Notes: generated by a model from the sequence alone, not told the origin. Counted from the first letter of the stretch, positions 25,304 to 36,077 are shown. The stretch is 64,000 bases of DNA from JAHEEL01 sp963715255 (GCA_963715255.1 CAVQRN010000002.1:124001-188000); one strand, 5' to 3'. Numbers and translations: made by a program.

Positions 25304-25900
25304 ATGAACTACCACCTGCTCGCCAAGATCTACGACACCGTGCTCGCACCGACCGAGCGCATGGGCGTGCGCGATCAGCGCCGACGACTGATGGACGGAC
25401 TGACAGGAAGGATCGTCGAGATCGGCGCAGGCACAGGACTCAACGTCCCCCTCTACCCGACGACGGCAGATGAGATCCACGCCCTCGAACGCGATCAGCA
25501 TATGGTGGAGCGGCTCAAGAGAAGGGCCCGCGATGCTCCCGTTCCCCTGTTCCTCTACCGGGGAGACGCCCACGATCTACCGTTCTCCGACGGTGTCTTC
25601 GACGCCGCGATCATCACGTTTGCCCTGTGCACAATCCCCCAACCGGTGCGGGCGCTCGACGAAGCTCACCGTGTGGTCCGACCCGGCGGAATGCTCCGTT
25701 TCCTCGAGCACATCCGCTCACCAATCGCGCGAACTCCGCGCTGGCAGGATCGCATCAATCCGATGTGGGGAAGAGTGTCTGGTGGATGCAGACTCAACCA
25801 GCCAACCGTCGAGATCCTCGAGGCAACCCGTTGGGAGATGGACGAGGTCTGGCGATCCGGTGGCGGTTTCGTGGCCGCCGGTCAGGCCTTCCGAACCTGA
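25304..25900 (+). CDS. Class I SAM-dependent methyltransferase
   Basis: A 198-residue methyltransferase of the UbiE/Methyltransf_11 type. Motif I is IVEIGAGTGLNVPLYP (about residues 35-50). The acidic residue after beta-2 is in IHALERDQHMVE, motif III-like RGDAHDLPFSDGVFDAAIITFALC follows, and then HRVVRPGGMLRFLEH. The acceptor is unknown; phospholipid or quinone methylation is possible. It converges on the aminotransferase gene with a 19-nt overlap of coding ends. Start ATG at 25304. Confidence 0.87.
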   Translation: MNYHLLAKIYDTVLAPTERMGVRDQRRRLMDGLTGRIVEIGAGTGLNVPLYPTTADEIHALERDQHMVERLKRRARDAPVPLFLYRGDAHDLPFSDGVFDAAIITFALCTIPQPVRALDEAHRVVRPGGMLRFLEHIRSPIARTPRWQDRINPMWGRVSGGCRLNQPTVEILEATRWEMDEVWRSGGGFVAAGQAFRT

Positions 25901-27006
25901 TCCCGCAGCGCCACTCCGAACGCGTCGATGACACGCATCGGTGTCGTTGCGTGGGGAGATACCCGGATCCATCCGTTCCGCTCAGAGACCACGAATCCTG
26001 ATGCTGCCAGAGCTTCGACCGCATCAGCAGCCGGGACACCCGGAATCCTGAACGTGACGATTCCGGCCCGCTCGCCGTCCGATCGCCACGGTGCGATCAC
26101 CTCAGCACCGACCGACCGGACCAGGTCGAGGACAGCGCCCGATCTCTCGAGCACCGCTGCCTCGATGTCCGCGATGCCGCCGGACCCGAGCACCTGCAAC
26201 GCCGTGGCTGCCGCGACGGCGCCGGGTAGGTTCGGCGAACTCTCGAGGAACCGATTCGCCGTCCGCAGTGCCGGATGGGGAGGCGGTGCCTCGAAGGCAA
26301 AACTGTCTTCGACGCTCCACCACCCGGTGAGCGTCGGCGCGAGCCGATCGAACACCCGCGGAGAGACCGCCATCACGCCGGCGGAGAAGCCTGCCCGCAG
26401 CCACTTCTGCCCCCCAGCGACGAACACGTCGGCGTTCCCGAGGCCGGCCTCAATCGCACCGAGACCTTGGATGCCATCGACGAGCACGAGCGCATCGCCT
26501 GCCGCCTCCACAATCGCATCGATGTCGACACGGAACCCAGTCATGTAGTCGACGAGGCTCACGGCCACGAGGCGAGTGTCGCCGTCGATAGCTGCGCCGA
26601 GCGCAGCTGCGTCGACCCGACGGTCGGTGATCTCGACGGCGCGCACCTCGGGTCCGCCAACAGCCTCGGCACGCAGCCACGGGTAGCGATTGGCCGGGAA
26701 TTCATGGGCAGGGACCACGACATTTCCACCCGAGCCGACGAGCCCGAAGGCGATCTGCATGATGCCGGCTCCGGTCGACGGAACGGAGGTGGCGTACCCT
26801 TCTGCGACACCGAGAGCACCAGCGATCGTCCTACATGACTGGTCGTAGGCCGGGCCGATGATCTGGGTGGCCGGTCGGTCGCCTGCAGCAACCCCGTCGA
26901 GCAGGTCGGCACTGGCCTTCCTGGCCGACTTCGACGCAGGACCAACCGAAGCAAAGTTGAGGTAGCCGTCCTGCTCATCGAACTGGGCCAGGTACTCCTG
27001 ATTCAC
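25882..27006 (-). CDS. Class V aminotransferase-fold PLP enzyme
   Basis: A 374-residue PLP enzyme related to cysteine desulfurases and isopenicillin-N epimerase-like proteins. The probable PLP lysine is in VFVAGGQKWLRAGFSAGV. It starts YLNFASVGPASKSARKA, and lacks the SufS-type RAGHHCA cysteine motif, having RVSPHATTPMRVIDAF instead. It is therefore probably not a desulfurase. The start GTG (27006) overlaps the TGA of the upstream ABC gene (GTGA). It is the last gene of a four-gene operon. Confidence 0.85.
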   Translation of the reverse strand: MNQEYLAQFDEQDGYLNFASVGPASKSARKASADLLDGVAAGDRPATQIIGPAYDQSCRTIAGALGVAEGYATSVPSTGAGIMQIAFGLVGSGGNVVVPAHEFPANRYPWLRAEAVGGPEVRAVEITDRRVDAAALGAAIDGDTRLVAVSLVDYMTGFRVDIDAIVEAAGDALVLVDGIQGLGAIEAGLGNADVFVAGGQKWLRAGFSAGVMAVSPRVFDRLAPTLTGWWSVEDSFAFEAPPPHPALRTANRFLESSPNLPGAVAAATALQVLGSGGIADIEAAVLERSGAVLDLVRSVGAEVIAPWRSDGERAGIVTFRIPGVPAADAVEALAASGFVVSERNGWIRVSPHATTPMRVIDAFGVALRDQVRKA

Positions 27007-28779
27007 GTCAATCCCCTCTCCCACACTTTGACGAGACGACCGAACTCCGGACTCGACGTGATGAGATCCTTGTGATGGCCGTCGGCAATGATCCGGCCGT
27101 CGTCGATCATGATGACACGATCGGCCCGCTCGGCCGAACGGAGGCGGTGTGCGATCACGATGGCGGTCCGACCGGCGAGGAGAACACGGAGCGCTCCCTC
27201 GATTTCCAATTCCGTCTCGGGATCGAGATTCGAGGTCGCCTCGTCGAGGACGATGACCGACGGGTCGTCCAGAAACGCCCGACCGAGAGCGACCAGTTGC
27301 CTCTCCCCCGGCAGAGAATCGGCTTCCACGCTCACGGACTTCGGTATCGAGACCTTCCGGCAAACTGCGAACCCAGCCGTCGATTCCCATTGCACGCAGC
27401 ACGTTCCATACGTCGATGTCCGCGGCATCCGGGGCCCCGTACGTCAGGTTGTCTCTCAGCGTTCCGTTGAACAAGAAGCCGTCCTGCGGAATGAGAGCGA
27501 TGGCGTCGGTTCGGGAGTTCATCGTGAGATCGCGCAGATTGGAGCCGTCAATCTCTACGTGTCCCTGCTGCGGGTCGTAGAAGCGGAGCACCAATTTCGC
27601 GATCGTCGACTTCCCGGCGCCGGTCTCGCCGACCACAGCGAGGCGCTGTCCGGCCGGAATCTCGAGATTGATCTGACGGAGCACCATGGTTTCGTCGTCG
27701 TAGCCGAACGTAACGTTCTTCAACGTGATCGTTCCAGAGACCGGCGTCTCGAGGTCGTGTGCAGATGGACGCTCGATGACGTGGGCCCTCACGTCGAGGA
27801 GATTGAAGAGTTTTGCAAGGGCGGCGATCGCTGCCTGGAGGAGGTTGTAGACATTCGCCAGGTTCACGATCGGTTGGAAGAACCAGTCGAGGTACAGCAG
27901 GAAGACGACGAGGGTCCCGAACGTCAACGACCCGTCCATCACGCGAATTCCGCCGATGGCCAGCACGGCGCCGAGCGCCATGATTCGAAGAAGACCGACC
28001 GTGGGGAAGTACCACGAGATCGCCGCAGCCGCCGACATGTTCGCCCGATAGTGGGATTCGTTGACCCGTCCGAAGGACGTCGCCTGAACCTGCTCCTGCG
28101 TGAACGCCTGAACGACACGAACGCCGGCGATCCCTTCCTGGAGTTCGGCAAGGACATGCCCGATCCGTTCACGTACCCGCTTGTAGGCCTTGGAGGCCTG
28201 CCGCTGGAAGACGACCGACACGCCGACGAGCACGCCGATGACGGCGAACGTCGCAAGTGCCATCTGCAAGTCAACGAGAACCATGGCCACAGCGACGCCG
28301 ATCACCGTCAATCCATTCGACAAGGCCATCACCGCGCCGTCGCTGGCGAACTCCTGGAGGGACTCGATGTCCGACGTCATGCGACTCACCAGCACACCGC
28401 TCTTCGAACGGGAGAAGAAAGCGGTATCAGAGTGAATGAGGTGCCCGAAGACGACGCCGCGCAACTTCAACAGGTACTGCTCCCCCACCCAGGCGATTCC
28501 GTATCGGGAGATCATCACAAACACGTACTCCGCGAGGAGCAGAACGATGAACACAATGGCTGCACGGGATACCGCGACCTTGTCTCCTTCGGCGATGCCT
28601 CGATCGATACCCGCGCGGACCGTCAACGGACCGGCAAGGCGGGCAATCGTCCCGAACGTTGCGGCAACAAAGGCCCCGCCCACGGGGAGCCACAAGGAAC
28701 GACCAAGGCGGGCCGCCCGAACGAGCAGACGGCGTCGATCCTCGACCTCGTAGCCACCGGCTTGCTGCATGTATCTCAT
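27003..28779 (-). CDS. ABC exporter half-transporter B (frameshifted near 27305)
   Basis: From ATG 28779 the protein has an ABC-type six-helix membrane domain, then an ATPase domain with Walker A GETGAGKST. After SRFSAG the frame breaks in a run of five G (27305-27309 on the other strand); removing one base restores GERQLVALGRAFLDDP, Walker B VIVLDEATSNLD and the H-loop VIAHRL. The span is one base over a multiple of three. Left uncorrected, the frame fuses into the downstream aminotransferase. The signature is degenerate (FSAGE) but the catalytic Glu is kept. ATGA overlap links it to half A. Confidence 0.85.
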
Positions 28780-30542
28780 CGCAGACCACCGGCGGTCCGG
28801 TCCTCGTCGTAGGCCAGGACCTCGCCGTATCTCGGGATCGTCGCCATCAACTCGTCGTGGGTACCAACCGCAACGATCGCGCCGTCCTCCAGGAAGACCA
28901 CGAGGTCCGCCAACGCAAGGGTCGAGGTCCGGTGAGCGATGATCAGCGTCGTCCGCCCGGCCATCACGCTGCGAAGCGCTTCCTGGATATCCGCTTCCAC
29001 GACGGCATCGACCGACGAGGTCGCGTCGTCGAGGATGAGTATCCGGGGGTCACGAAGAACGCTCCGGGCGAGCGCGATTCGCTGACGCTGCCCGCCCGAC
29101 AGCGTGTGGCCTCGTTCGCCGATCACCGTGTCATAGCCATCGGACATCGAGCACACGAAGTCGTGAGCCTGAGCGAGACGGGCCGCCGACCGTACCCTCC
29201 GATCATCGGCATCGGGGTCCCCAACGCGAATGTTCTCGGCGATCGACGCCGAGAACAGGAACGTCTCCTGGAACACGATTGCTACCTCGGACCGCAGATC
29301 GTCGAGACGGAGATTGCGCACGTCGACGCCGTCAATCGTGACGGATCCCTCGAGCACGTCGTAGAACCGTGGTACGAGATTGGCGACCGTCGTCTTGCCA
29401 GACCCGGTTGTGCCCACGAGCGCGACGGCGGTTCCTCCCGGGAGAACGAGATCGACGCCTTCGAGAACCGGGGCACCGCCCGGGTATGCGAAGCGGACGC
29501 CGCTGAAGCGGACCTCCCCTGGTCCGTCGGGGAGATCAAGAGGCGACTCGGGATCCTCAATGATCGGGTCGGTCAGAAGGAGTTCGTCGATCCGAGAGGC
29601 GGACGCCGCGGCCCTCGGCAGGTTGGCGAAGAACCAGCCTGTGATCATGAGCGGGAGGACGAGAACCGCGAGGTACTGCGTGAACGCCACGAACTCGCCG
29701 GGCGTCAACGCTCCATCGATGACCCGGAGTCCACCAATCCACAGCACCGCCACGGTCCCGAACGATGGGATCAGCTCGAAGAGGGGTGCGTACTCCGATC
29801 GGTACCGTGCCATCTGGATCGTGTCTTCGTAAATTGCGAACGCGGCCGTCTGCAGGCGCTGCTCCTCTCGACGTTCCTGTCCGTACGCCTTGACGACCTC
29901 GACACCTGCAATTGTCTCCTCCACGACCTCGGCCAGATCGGCCAGCTTCTGCTGCACACTGAACGAGAGTCGGATGATGCGGCGCGCCAGGGTGTTGGCA
30001 TTGAGAACCAGGGCCGGGATGGTCAGAGAAGCGACGGCGCCGAGTACCGGGTCGATCACAACCAGCACGACGATTACGACCACGAACATGACGATGTTGG
30101 CGATCACGATCGGGAGCATCATCAGGATCAGCCGGATCTGAGACAGATCCGAGGACGCCCGGGACATCAGTTGGCCGGTCGGCATGAGGTCGTGGAACGA
30201 GAAAGCAAGACGCTGAATGTGGCTGAACATACGGCCTCTCAGATCCGCCTCTACGCGATACGAGACTCGGAAACCGAAGTAGCGGCGGAACCCCATTCCC
30301 ACGGCCTGGATCAACCCGACGCCAAACAGCACACCGATGAGGGGAAGAAGGAGGTCTCGCCGCTCGTCGAGGATGACGTCATCGATGATCAGCTTGACGA
30401 TGTATGGAATCGTGACGACGGCGGCCATCCAGACGAGAGCCCCTGCGATCGCGATCGCTCCATCCCCCGGGTACGACCGCACGGTCTTGGCGAGGAGTCG
30501 AATGCCGGTCCGGGCGTCCGTATTCGATCGTTGCCGGCTCAC
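28776..30542 (-). CDS. ABC exporter half-transporter A
   Basis: A 588-residue ABC transporter with an N-terminal six-helix membrane domain and C-terminal ATPase. Walker A is VGTTGSGKTTVA, the signature is canonical (HTLSGGQRQRIALARS), and Walker B is ILILDDATSSVD with Asp where the catalytic Glu normally stands. Paired with half B this gives one consensus and one degenerate ATP site, as in heterodimeric exporters such as TM287/288. The start GTG (30542) overlaps the YihY stop (GTGA). Substrate is unknown; lipids or drugs are usual. Confidence 0.92.
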   Translation of the reverse strand: MSRQRSNTDARTGIRLLAKTVRSYPGDGAIAIAGALVWMAAVVTIPYIVKLIIDDVILDERRDLLLPLIGVLFGVGLIQAVGMGFRRYFGFRVSYRVEADLRGRMFSHIQRLAFSFHDLMPTGQLMSRASSDLSQIRLILMMLPIVIANIVMFVVVIVVLVVIDPVLGAVASLTIPALVLNANTLARRIIRLSFSVQQKLADLAEVVEETIAGVEVVKAYGQERREEQRLQTAAFAIYEDTIQMARYRSEYAPLFELIPSFGTVAVLWIGGLRVIDGALTPGEFVAFTQYLAVLVLPLMITGWFFANLPRAAASASRIDELLLTDPIIEDPESPLDLPDGPGEVRFSGVRFAYPGGAPVLEGVDLVLPGGTAVALVGTTGSGKTTVANLVPRFYDVLEGSVTIDGVDVRNLRLDDLRSEVAIVFQETFLFSASIAENIRVGDPDADDRRVRSAARLAQAHDFVCSMSDGYDTVIGERGHTLSGGQRQRIALARSVLRDPRILILDDATSSVDAVVEADIQEALRSVMAGRTTLIIAHRTSTLALADLVVFLEDGAIVAVGTHDELMATIPRYGEVLAYDEDRTAGGLR

Positions 30543-31370
30543 GAGGATACGTCGCGTGCAACGTCCTCAATCGACGGAACGAGCGCAGGGACCACAATCA
30601 CGATGAAGCCGATCACGTACGACCACACAAGCACGAGACCCACGGATCCAAGCGCAGCAAGCTTCCCACCGCCGGTCGTTGGCATGAGCACCGCGGCGCC
30701 CCAGGTCGTGAGCCCAAGCAGGATCACCGTGACGATCGCCGATATGAACGGCCGCCGGATCGGGGCCGGTATCCCCCACTCGTAGATCGCTGAGAGGACG
30801 CCGACGACCCAGGCTGCCAGCACGCCCGCGACAAGCCACGTCACAGAATCGACACCGATGCCGTGCTCCCGAAGCGCCGCCAAGATCCAGTCCCCCAATA
30901 GCAGCACGACATACGACAGTACCCAGCGCGATCCCTGCTCCAACGGTGAAGAGAACCCCGAGCCCCCGGGTCACCCAGTAGGGGCGCCACTCTTCAACTC
31001 CTTCGATCATCCGGAGCGCCTTCTGGACCGCGTAGATGGCCCGGGATCCCGACCAAAGGGCGACAAGGAGCGAAACCACGATCAACACGGTCTCCATGCT
31101 CCCCACGGTCTGTTGGGCCTCCCCGATGATCGAAACGATGAAATCGACGATCTCGACCGGGAACACCTCGGCAAGGATTCGCTCAACCTCGGCGACGCCA
31201 TCCACCCCGGAGCCGAAAATCGAGAGCGCTGCGACCGCGGCGAGGGCCAACGGGACAAGGGCGAAGGAGACGTTGTAGGCGATAGCAGCCGACATGAGGA
31301 ACGGGTCGGCCGCCATGATCCGCTTGATCGCCGACTTGAGCGGGTCGAAGCGGGGCGGTACCGAGATCAT
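30539..31370 (-). CDS. YihY/BrkB-family membrane protein (frameshifted near 30922)
   Basis: ATG 31370 begins a polytopic membrane protein typical of YihY/UPF0761. ADPFLMSAAIAYNVSFALVPL and LWSGSRAIYAVQKALRMI are family features. The frame breaks after GAGIALG near a GGG at 30922-30924; dropping one base continues as VLSYVVLLLGDWILAAL through three more helices to ARDVSS at 30539. The span is 832 nt, one base too many. The joined protein would be about 276 residues with six or seven helices. It leads the operon with the ABC exporter. Confidence 0.8.
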
Positions 31371-31434
31371 GAGTCAAGGATACGACGCGCACGGTCGCGA
31401 GCAGAAAACGTTCCGGTTCCTACACTCCACGCCG

Positions 31435-33016
31435 ATGCACCGCATGATCCTGCTTGTTGTCGCCCTCGCCCTGACGGCCGCCGCCTGCGTGGCCGGCGCC
31501 GACGTGACCCCGGTCGACCCGAACGGCTCAACGACGACCTTCGCCCCGGTCTCCATTCTCCCCGGGACCGAAACGACCCGGTCGGGAGATCCGGCATCGA
31601 CGACCGTCCCCGCCTCGACCACCACCACCGTTCCGCAGCGGCCGCCCGGAGTCGTTCCTTCCGAGAGCGTCGGCGAGCCTTGGGGTCAGGTTGTCGGCTT
31701 GACGATGTTCCGCGGCAACCCCACGCGAACCTACTTCGGCTCGGGGCCCGTCTCGGCGACGACGCCGAGTGTGTCCTGGCGTTTCCCCGAAAACCCGATG
31801 TGTGGCCAGTCCCCCGTCGGCAAGGAGCCGAAAGTCTGGTGCGGGAGCGGCTGGACCGGTCAACCGGTCGTGTGGGAGCGCCCCGACGGGATCACCGAAG
31901 TGATCTTCGGCGCCTACGACAAGCAGATTCACTTCCTCGACGCCGCCACCGGCGAACGCACACGCCCCGACTTCGACATGGGCGACATCATCAAGGGCTC
32001 CGTGACGCTCGACCCGGATGGTTTCCCGCTGCTCTACACCGGCTCTCGCGACCCGCGTTTCCGCATCATCGCGCTCGACGGTGATGAACCCCGCGAGGTG
32101 TGGTCGCTCCACGCAACGTCCGTCGAGGGGATCTGGAACGACGACTGGGATTCGAATCCGGTCATCGTCGACGACATCATGTACGAGGGCGGAGAGAACT
32201 CATGGTGGTTCGCGGTGAAGCTCAACCGTGGGTACGACGGCGACGGGAACGTGACCGTCGATCCTCAGGTCGTGTATCAGATGCCTGCGTGGACCGATGA
32301 GTTGACGGAGATCTTCGGACGTCAGCATTCGGTGGAGAGTTCGACAGCGGTCTTCGAACAGAGGGCGTATTTCTCGACATCGGCGGGACGAGTTGTGGGG
32401 GTCGACGTATCGAAGGTCGAGACGGGTGAGGCAGCGGTCTTCTTCGACTTCTGGACCGGCGACGACACCGACGCGACGATCAGCATCGACCGAGACGGCT
32501 TCCTCTACGTGGTTTCTCACGCCGACACGGCCAAGAAGAACAACACTGCCGCACGCCGGGTTCGCGAGGTTGGTGATCTCTCCAAGCTCGACCCGGACAA
32601 CCCTGACGATCCGGTGATGTGGTCGGTTGACCTGTCGGCTGCGCGCGGAGAGGATGCCGGCGCCTGGGCAACACCAGCCCTCCACGCCGACGCCGGCATG
32701 ATCTTCGTAGCGACCGACGCAGGCGATCTCGTGGGTGTCGACACGGCGACCGGGGATACGGTCTGGCAGGACTTCATCGGTGGCAACGCATGGTCGTCGC
32801 CGGTCATTGCGGACGACACCCTCGTCGTCGGCGCCGACTGCCTCACGAATCACTCCGGTTTCCGGGCCTACGACCTCACCAATCCGCGTTCACCAGAGCG
32901 CCTGTGGGATGTGACCGTGGGCACCGGCGCCTGCATCGAGTCGACCCCTGCGGTGTGGAATGGTCGGATCTATGTGGGTATCTCGCGACGGATTCTTCTA
33001 CGCTCTTGAGAACTGA
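31435..33016 (+). CDS. PQQ-like beta-propeller lipoprotein (frameshifted at 32980)
   Basis: A lipoprotein (signal ending in TAAAC) with a Thr/Pro-rich linker and a large beta-propeller of PQQ-type blades (IHFLDAATGERTRPDF, LVGVDTATGDTVWQDF, FRAYDLTNPRSPERLWD). Near the end an extra base at about 32980 replaces SRDGFFYALEN with a short false ending. With it removed the gene stops at TGA 33014-33016, overlapping the next ATG (TGATG). That coupling strongly supports the correction. The corrected protein is ~526 aa. It is likely a surface scaffold or binding protein; enzyme activity is not evident. Confidence 0.83.
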
Positions 33017-33986
33017 TGGCTGGGAGTAGCTCGATCGAGACCGGGACGGGACGCAAAGTCTCTTCCGCGCTCGTGTTCAGCTTCGGCACCGCAGCGACCC
33101 TCGCCACCGTTCTGGGATTCTTCGGAGCGACCTGGTGGGGATTCGACCGACTCGCCGATTTCCGATTCCCCTACCTCGTCATCCTGGTGACCACTGCCAT
33201 CATCTACGGCTTCGTCTTCCGCCGTGCTCTCTCTGCCGCATTCCTTCTTGCGGCCGTCGCAAACGCCGCTCTCCTCGCTCCGATGTGGCTCACGACACAA
33301 CCGGTCGCCGCTTCGAATGACAGCATCAGAGTGGTGAGCCTCGACACCGACGGATCATCTGACCGCCGCCGTGCGATCGTCGAGTGGATCAACCAGGAAG
33401 AGGCCGACGTCGCCTTGCTCCACCATACGAGCGGAGATTGGGCGGCGACGTTGGACGACAGCGACGTCCCCTACCGGATCGTCGCCGCGCCGGTCGCGTC
33501 CGAGGCAACCGGTCGATCGCTCGTTCTGGTCAGGCACAACACAACGGCCTCACCCCTCCCACCTGTGCCGGCGCAGATGTCACCTTTCGCGTCGCGACCG
33601 AAAACAGCACGGCGACGGTGATCGGCATCTCCGTTCGGAATCCTGGTTCATCGTCCGCTGCGGACGACCGAATCGAGCGCTTCACGGCGGTGAATGCGGC
33701 CGCCTTGGGTATGCCAGGTCCAGTCGTCGTGACCGGAAATCTCGAGACCACCCGATGGTCCCACGCATTCGCACTGCTTGCCGAGGGGATGACCGACTCC
33801 GAGGACGGGTTCGGGTACGCAGCGACGTGGCCGTCATTCGACTGGCCGGTCGTCGGCAGCTACACCGGTCTGCCGGTCGATCACGCCGTCTACGTTGGAG
33901 CAATCACTGTGTCGTACCGTCGGATCGGACCCGACCTCGGCCCCGCTCACCGGCCGCTGCTCTTCGACATCTCACCTACCGGGTAG
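33016..33986 (+). CDS. Membrane protein with EEP-like domain (frameshifted near 33553)
   Basis: ATG 33016 starts a protein with two or three N-terminal membrane helices (about residues 17-95). A domain resembling the endonuclease/exonuclease/phosphatase fold follows: RVVSLDTDGSSDRR, VEWINQEEADVALLHH, then PGPVVVTGNLETTRWS, where the usual GDFN is GNLE. After NTTAS the frame breaks at a CCCC run (33553-33556); adding one base joins it to TCAGADVTFRVAT and the rest. The span is one base short. Because key EEP residues look altered, activity is doubtful. Confidence 0.68.
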
Positions 33987-34032
33987 AGGGACCCCCGGGA
34001 CCACACCCACAGTGCCCAGTACCCTCCTGGTC

Positions 34033-35988
34033 ATGCGCTACGACTACACCACCATCACCGCCGGCTCAGTCAGTGAGATCACCGAGTCCGCCATCACACA
34101 AGCCGAAGCTGCGGTCGACGCCGCGGTTGGCGTCGCCGGGCCGCGTACCTACGCCAACACGATGGTGCCACTCGACCGCGCCGGCGTGTTGTTGTCCGAC
34201 GCCTCGGGCCGAGGAGCGTTCATGGCGAAGGTCCACTCCGATGCCGACGTGCGCGCGGCCGGCGTCGCCGCAGGAGAACGGATGGCCAAGTGGGGTTCAG
34301 ACCTCGTCATGCGTTCCGACCTCGCGGCGGCGATCCGCTCATACGCGATGACGGATGACGCCCGTTCCCTCGATGGCCTTGAGGCACGCAATCTCGACTT
34401 CTGGCTCCGCGACCTCCGCAGGGCAGGACACGACCTCGACGACGCAGACCGCGAGCGACTCCGCGAACTCCAGCAGCGGCTCATCGAACTGCAGGTTGCC
34501 TTCAGCAGCAACCTCGACGAGTGGGACGACGGCATCGACATGACGAGGGGCGACCTCGTCGGACTACCGGACTCCTACGTCGAACGTCTCGAGTCCGGCA
34601 CCTCCGAAGCCACCTTCCGGGTCTCGATGCAATACCCGGACTACATCCCGTTTATCGAAGAGGCAGAGAACCGCGATCTGCGCCGGCAGATGCAGTTCAA
34701 GTTCTGGAATCGCGCCGCTGAAGAGAACACACCCCTCCTCGTCGAAGCTGTCGCTCTTCGCGAAGAGATCGCCGATCTCCTCGGATACGACACCTGGGCC
34801 CGGTTTGCCATGGAAGTCAAGATGGCCGACCCGGAAGCGGTGGACGAGCTCTACGACTCGATCATTCCCGGTCTCACCAGTCGCGGTGTCGAAGAACTCG
34901 CAGCACTCCAGGACCTCGCCTCACTCGACCTGGGCGACGAGGCGATCCAGTCGTGGGATTGGATGTACTACCACACGAAGCAACGCAGGCGTGACTTCGG
35001 CATCGACCAGAGCGAGGTCGCCGAGTATTTCCCACTCGAGACGGTGGTTGAAGGGATGTTCGAGATCACCGGCGGCGTCCTCGGGCTCGAGTATCGCGAG
35101 ATCGAAGAGACCGGCGCATGGCACGATGACGTCAGGTTGTACGAGATCCGAAACAGCAGATCGGACCAGGCGATCGCCTACTTCTACGCCGACCTCTTCC
35201 CGCGGGAGGGCAAGTTCGGCCACGCCGCGTGCTTCTCGATACGGGGCGGCATGAGGGAGGAGAGCGGCGACTACCGGGCGCCGGTTGCCGCGATCGTCGC
35301 GAATTTCACGAAGCCGGGACCGGGATCCCCTTCGCTCCTCAAGCACGACGAGGCGGTCACCCTCTTTCATGAGTTTGGCCACGTCCTGCACTTCTGCCTG
35401 ACCGAGGTCGATCACCCCCGGTTCGCCGGCTACGACACCGAGTGGGACTTCGTCGAGGCACCGTCGCAGATCATGGAGCACTGGATGTGGCAGCCGGAGG
35501 TGCTCCAACGGTTCGCTCGCCACTACACCACCGGCGAGATGATCCCATCCGATCTCGTCGAGCGACTCGTCGCTGCACGCGATCAGAACACGGCGCTCAC
35601 CACGCTGCGACAGGCCTTCCTCGGCAAGTTCGATCTTGCCATCCACACGGGCCACGGCGACGTCGACATCGAACAGGCCACCCGTGACGCCTTCGCTCTG
35701 ACGCTGATCCCGTACCACGACGGCACGCACTTCGCAGCGTCGTTCGGTCATCTCATGGGCGGGTACGACGCCGGCTACTACGGCTATCAGTGGGCCAAGG
35801 TCTACGGGGACGACATGTTCTCGGTCTTCTCCCACGAGGGCGTGCTCAGCCCCGAGGTCGGGGCCCGATATCGCAGCGAGGTGCTCGCACGGGGTTACTC
35901 CCGTGACGCCATAGAGCATCTCCGAGCCTTCCTCGGCCGGGAGCCGTCCTCCGACGCGTACCTCGAGAACCTGGGGCTGAAGGAGTGA
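34033..35988 (+). CDS. M3-family oligopeptidase (thimet/Dcp-like)
   Basis: A 651-residue zinc metallopeptidase that cuts short peptides in the cytosol. The zinc site is H446-E-F-G-H450 with the third ligand E475 in DFVEAPSQIMEHW, and the substrate-binding HFAASFGHLMGGYDAGYYGYQWAKV lies near the C-terminus. All are intact. No signal peptide. Start ATG at 34033, just downstream of the EEP-like gene. A strong hairpin follows its stop. Confidence 0.95.
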   Translation: MRYDYTTITAGSVSEITESAITQAEAAVDAAVGVAGPRTYANTMVPLDRAGVLLSDASGRGAFMAKVHSDADVRAAGVAAGERMAKWGSDLVMRSDLAAAIRSYAMTDDARSLDGLEARNLDFWLRDLRRAGHDLDDADRERLRELQQRLIELQVAFSSNLDEWDDGIDMTRGDLVGLPDSYVERLESGTSEATFRVSMQYPDYIPFIEEAENRDLRRQMQFKFWNRAAEENTPLLVEAVALREEIADLLGYDTWARFAMEVKMADPEAVDELYDSIIPGLTSRGVEELAALQDLASLDLGDEAIQSWDWMYYHTKQRRRDFGIDQSEVAEYFPLETVVEGMFEITGGVLGLEYREIEETGAWHDDVRLYEIRNSRSDQAIAYFYADLFPREGKFGHAACFSIRGGMREESGDYRAPVAAIVANFTKPGPGSPSLLKHDEAVTLFHEFGHVLHFCLTEVDHPRFAGYDTEWDFVEAPSQIMEHWMWQPEVLQRFARHYTTGEMIPSDLVERLVAARDQNTALTTLRQAFLGKFDLAIHTGHGDVDIEQATRDAFALTLIPYHDGTHFAASFGHLMGGYDAGYYGYQWAKVYGDDMFSVFSHEGVLSPEVGARYRSEVLARGYSRDAIEHLRAFLGREPSSDAYLENLGLKE

Positions 35989-36003
35989 GAAGGCCGGGAA
36001 ATA

Positions 36004-36044
36004 TCGGGCCATCTCTCCCGCCGCAAGCGGGAGAGATGGCCCGA
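36004..36044. terminator. Perfect 18-bp hairpin, REP- or terminator-like
   Basis: Perfect 18-bp arms at 36004-36021 and 36027-36044 (core GGGCCATCTCTCCC) with a 5-nt CGCAA loop, starting 16 nt after the peptidase stop. No T-run follows; GCGCAGCGAGGG comes next. It could end transcription or be a dispersed palindromic element. Confidence 0.6.
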
Positions 36045-36077
36045 GCGCAGCGAGGGTCGGAGGGGGCTCTGGGGAGC

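Noticed and set aside
27088..28812. A 574-codon open frame antisense to ABC exporter half B
   Set aside because: Same reason: shadow composition and no motif, while the opposite strand carries a clear transporter.
28659..30785. A 708-codon open frame antisense to the ABC exporter half A and part of YihY
   Set aside because: Rich in Arg, His, Asp and Gln with no family motif, and lies wholly opposite a well-conserved ABC gene. High-GC codon bias opens such shadow frames.
36004..36044. Insertion sequence end
   Set aside because: There is no transposase gene, no matching second inverted repeat and no target duplication; it is a stand-alone hairpin.
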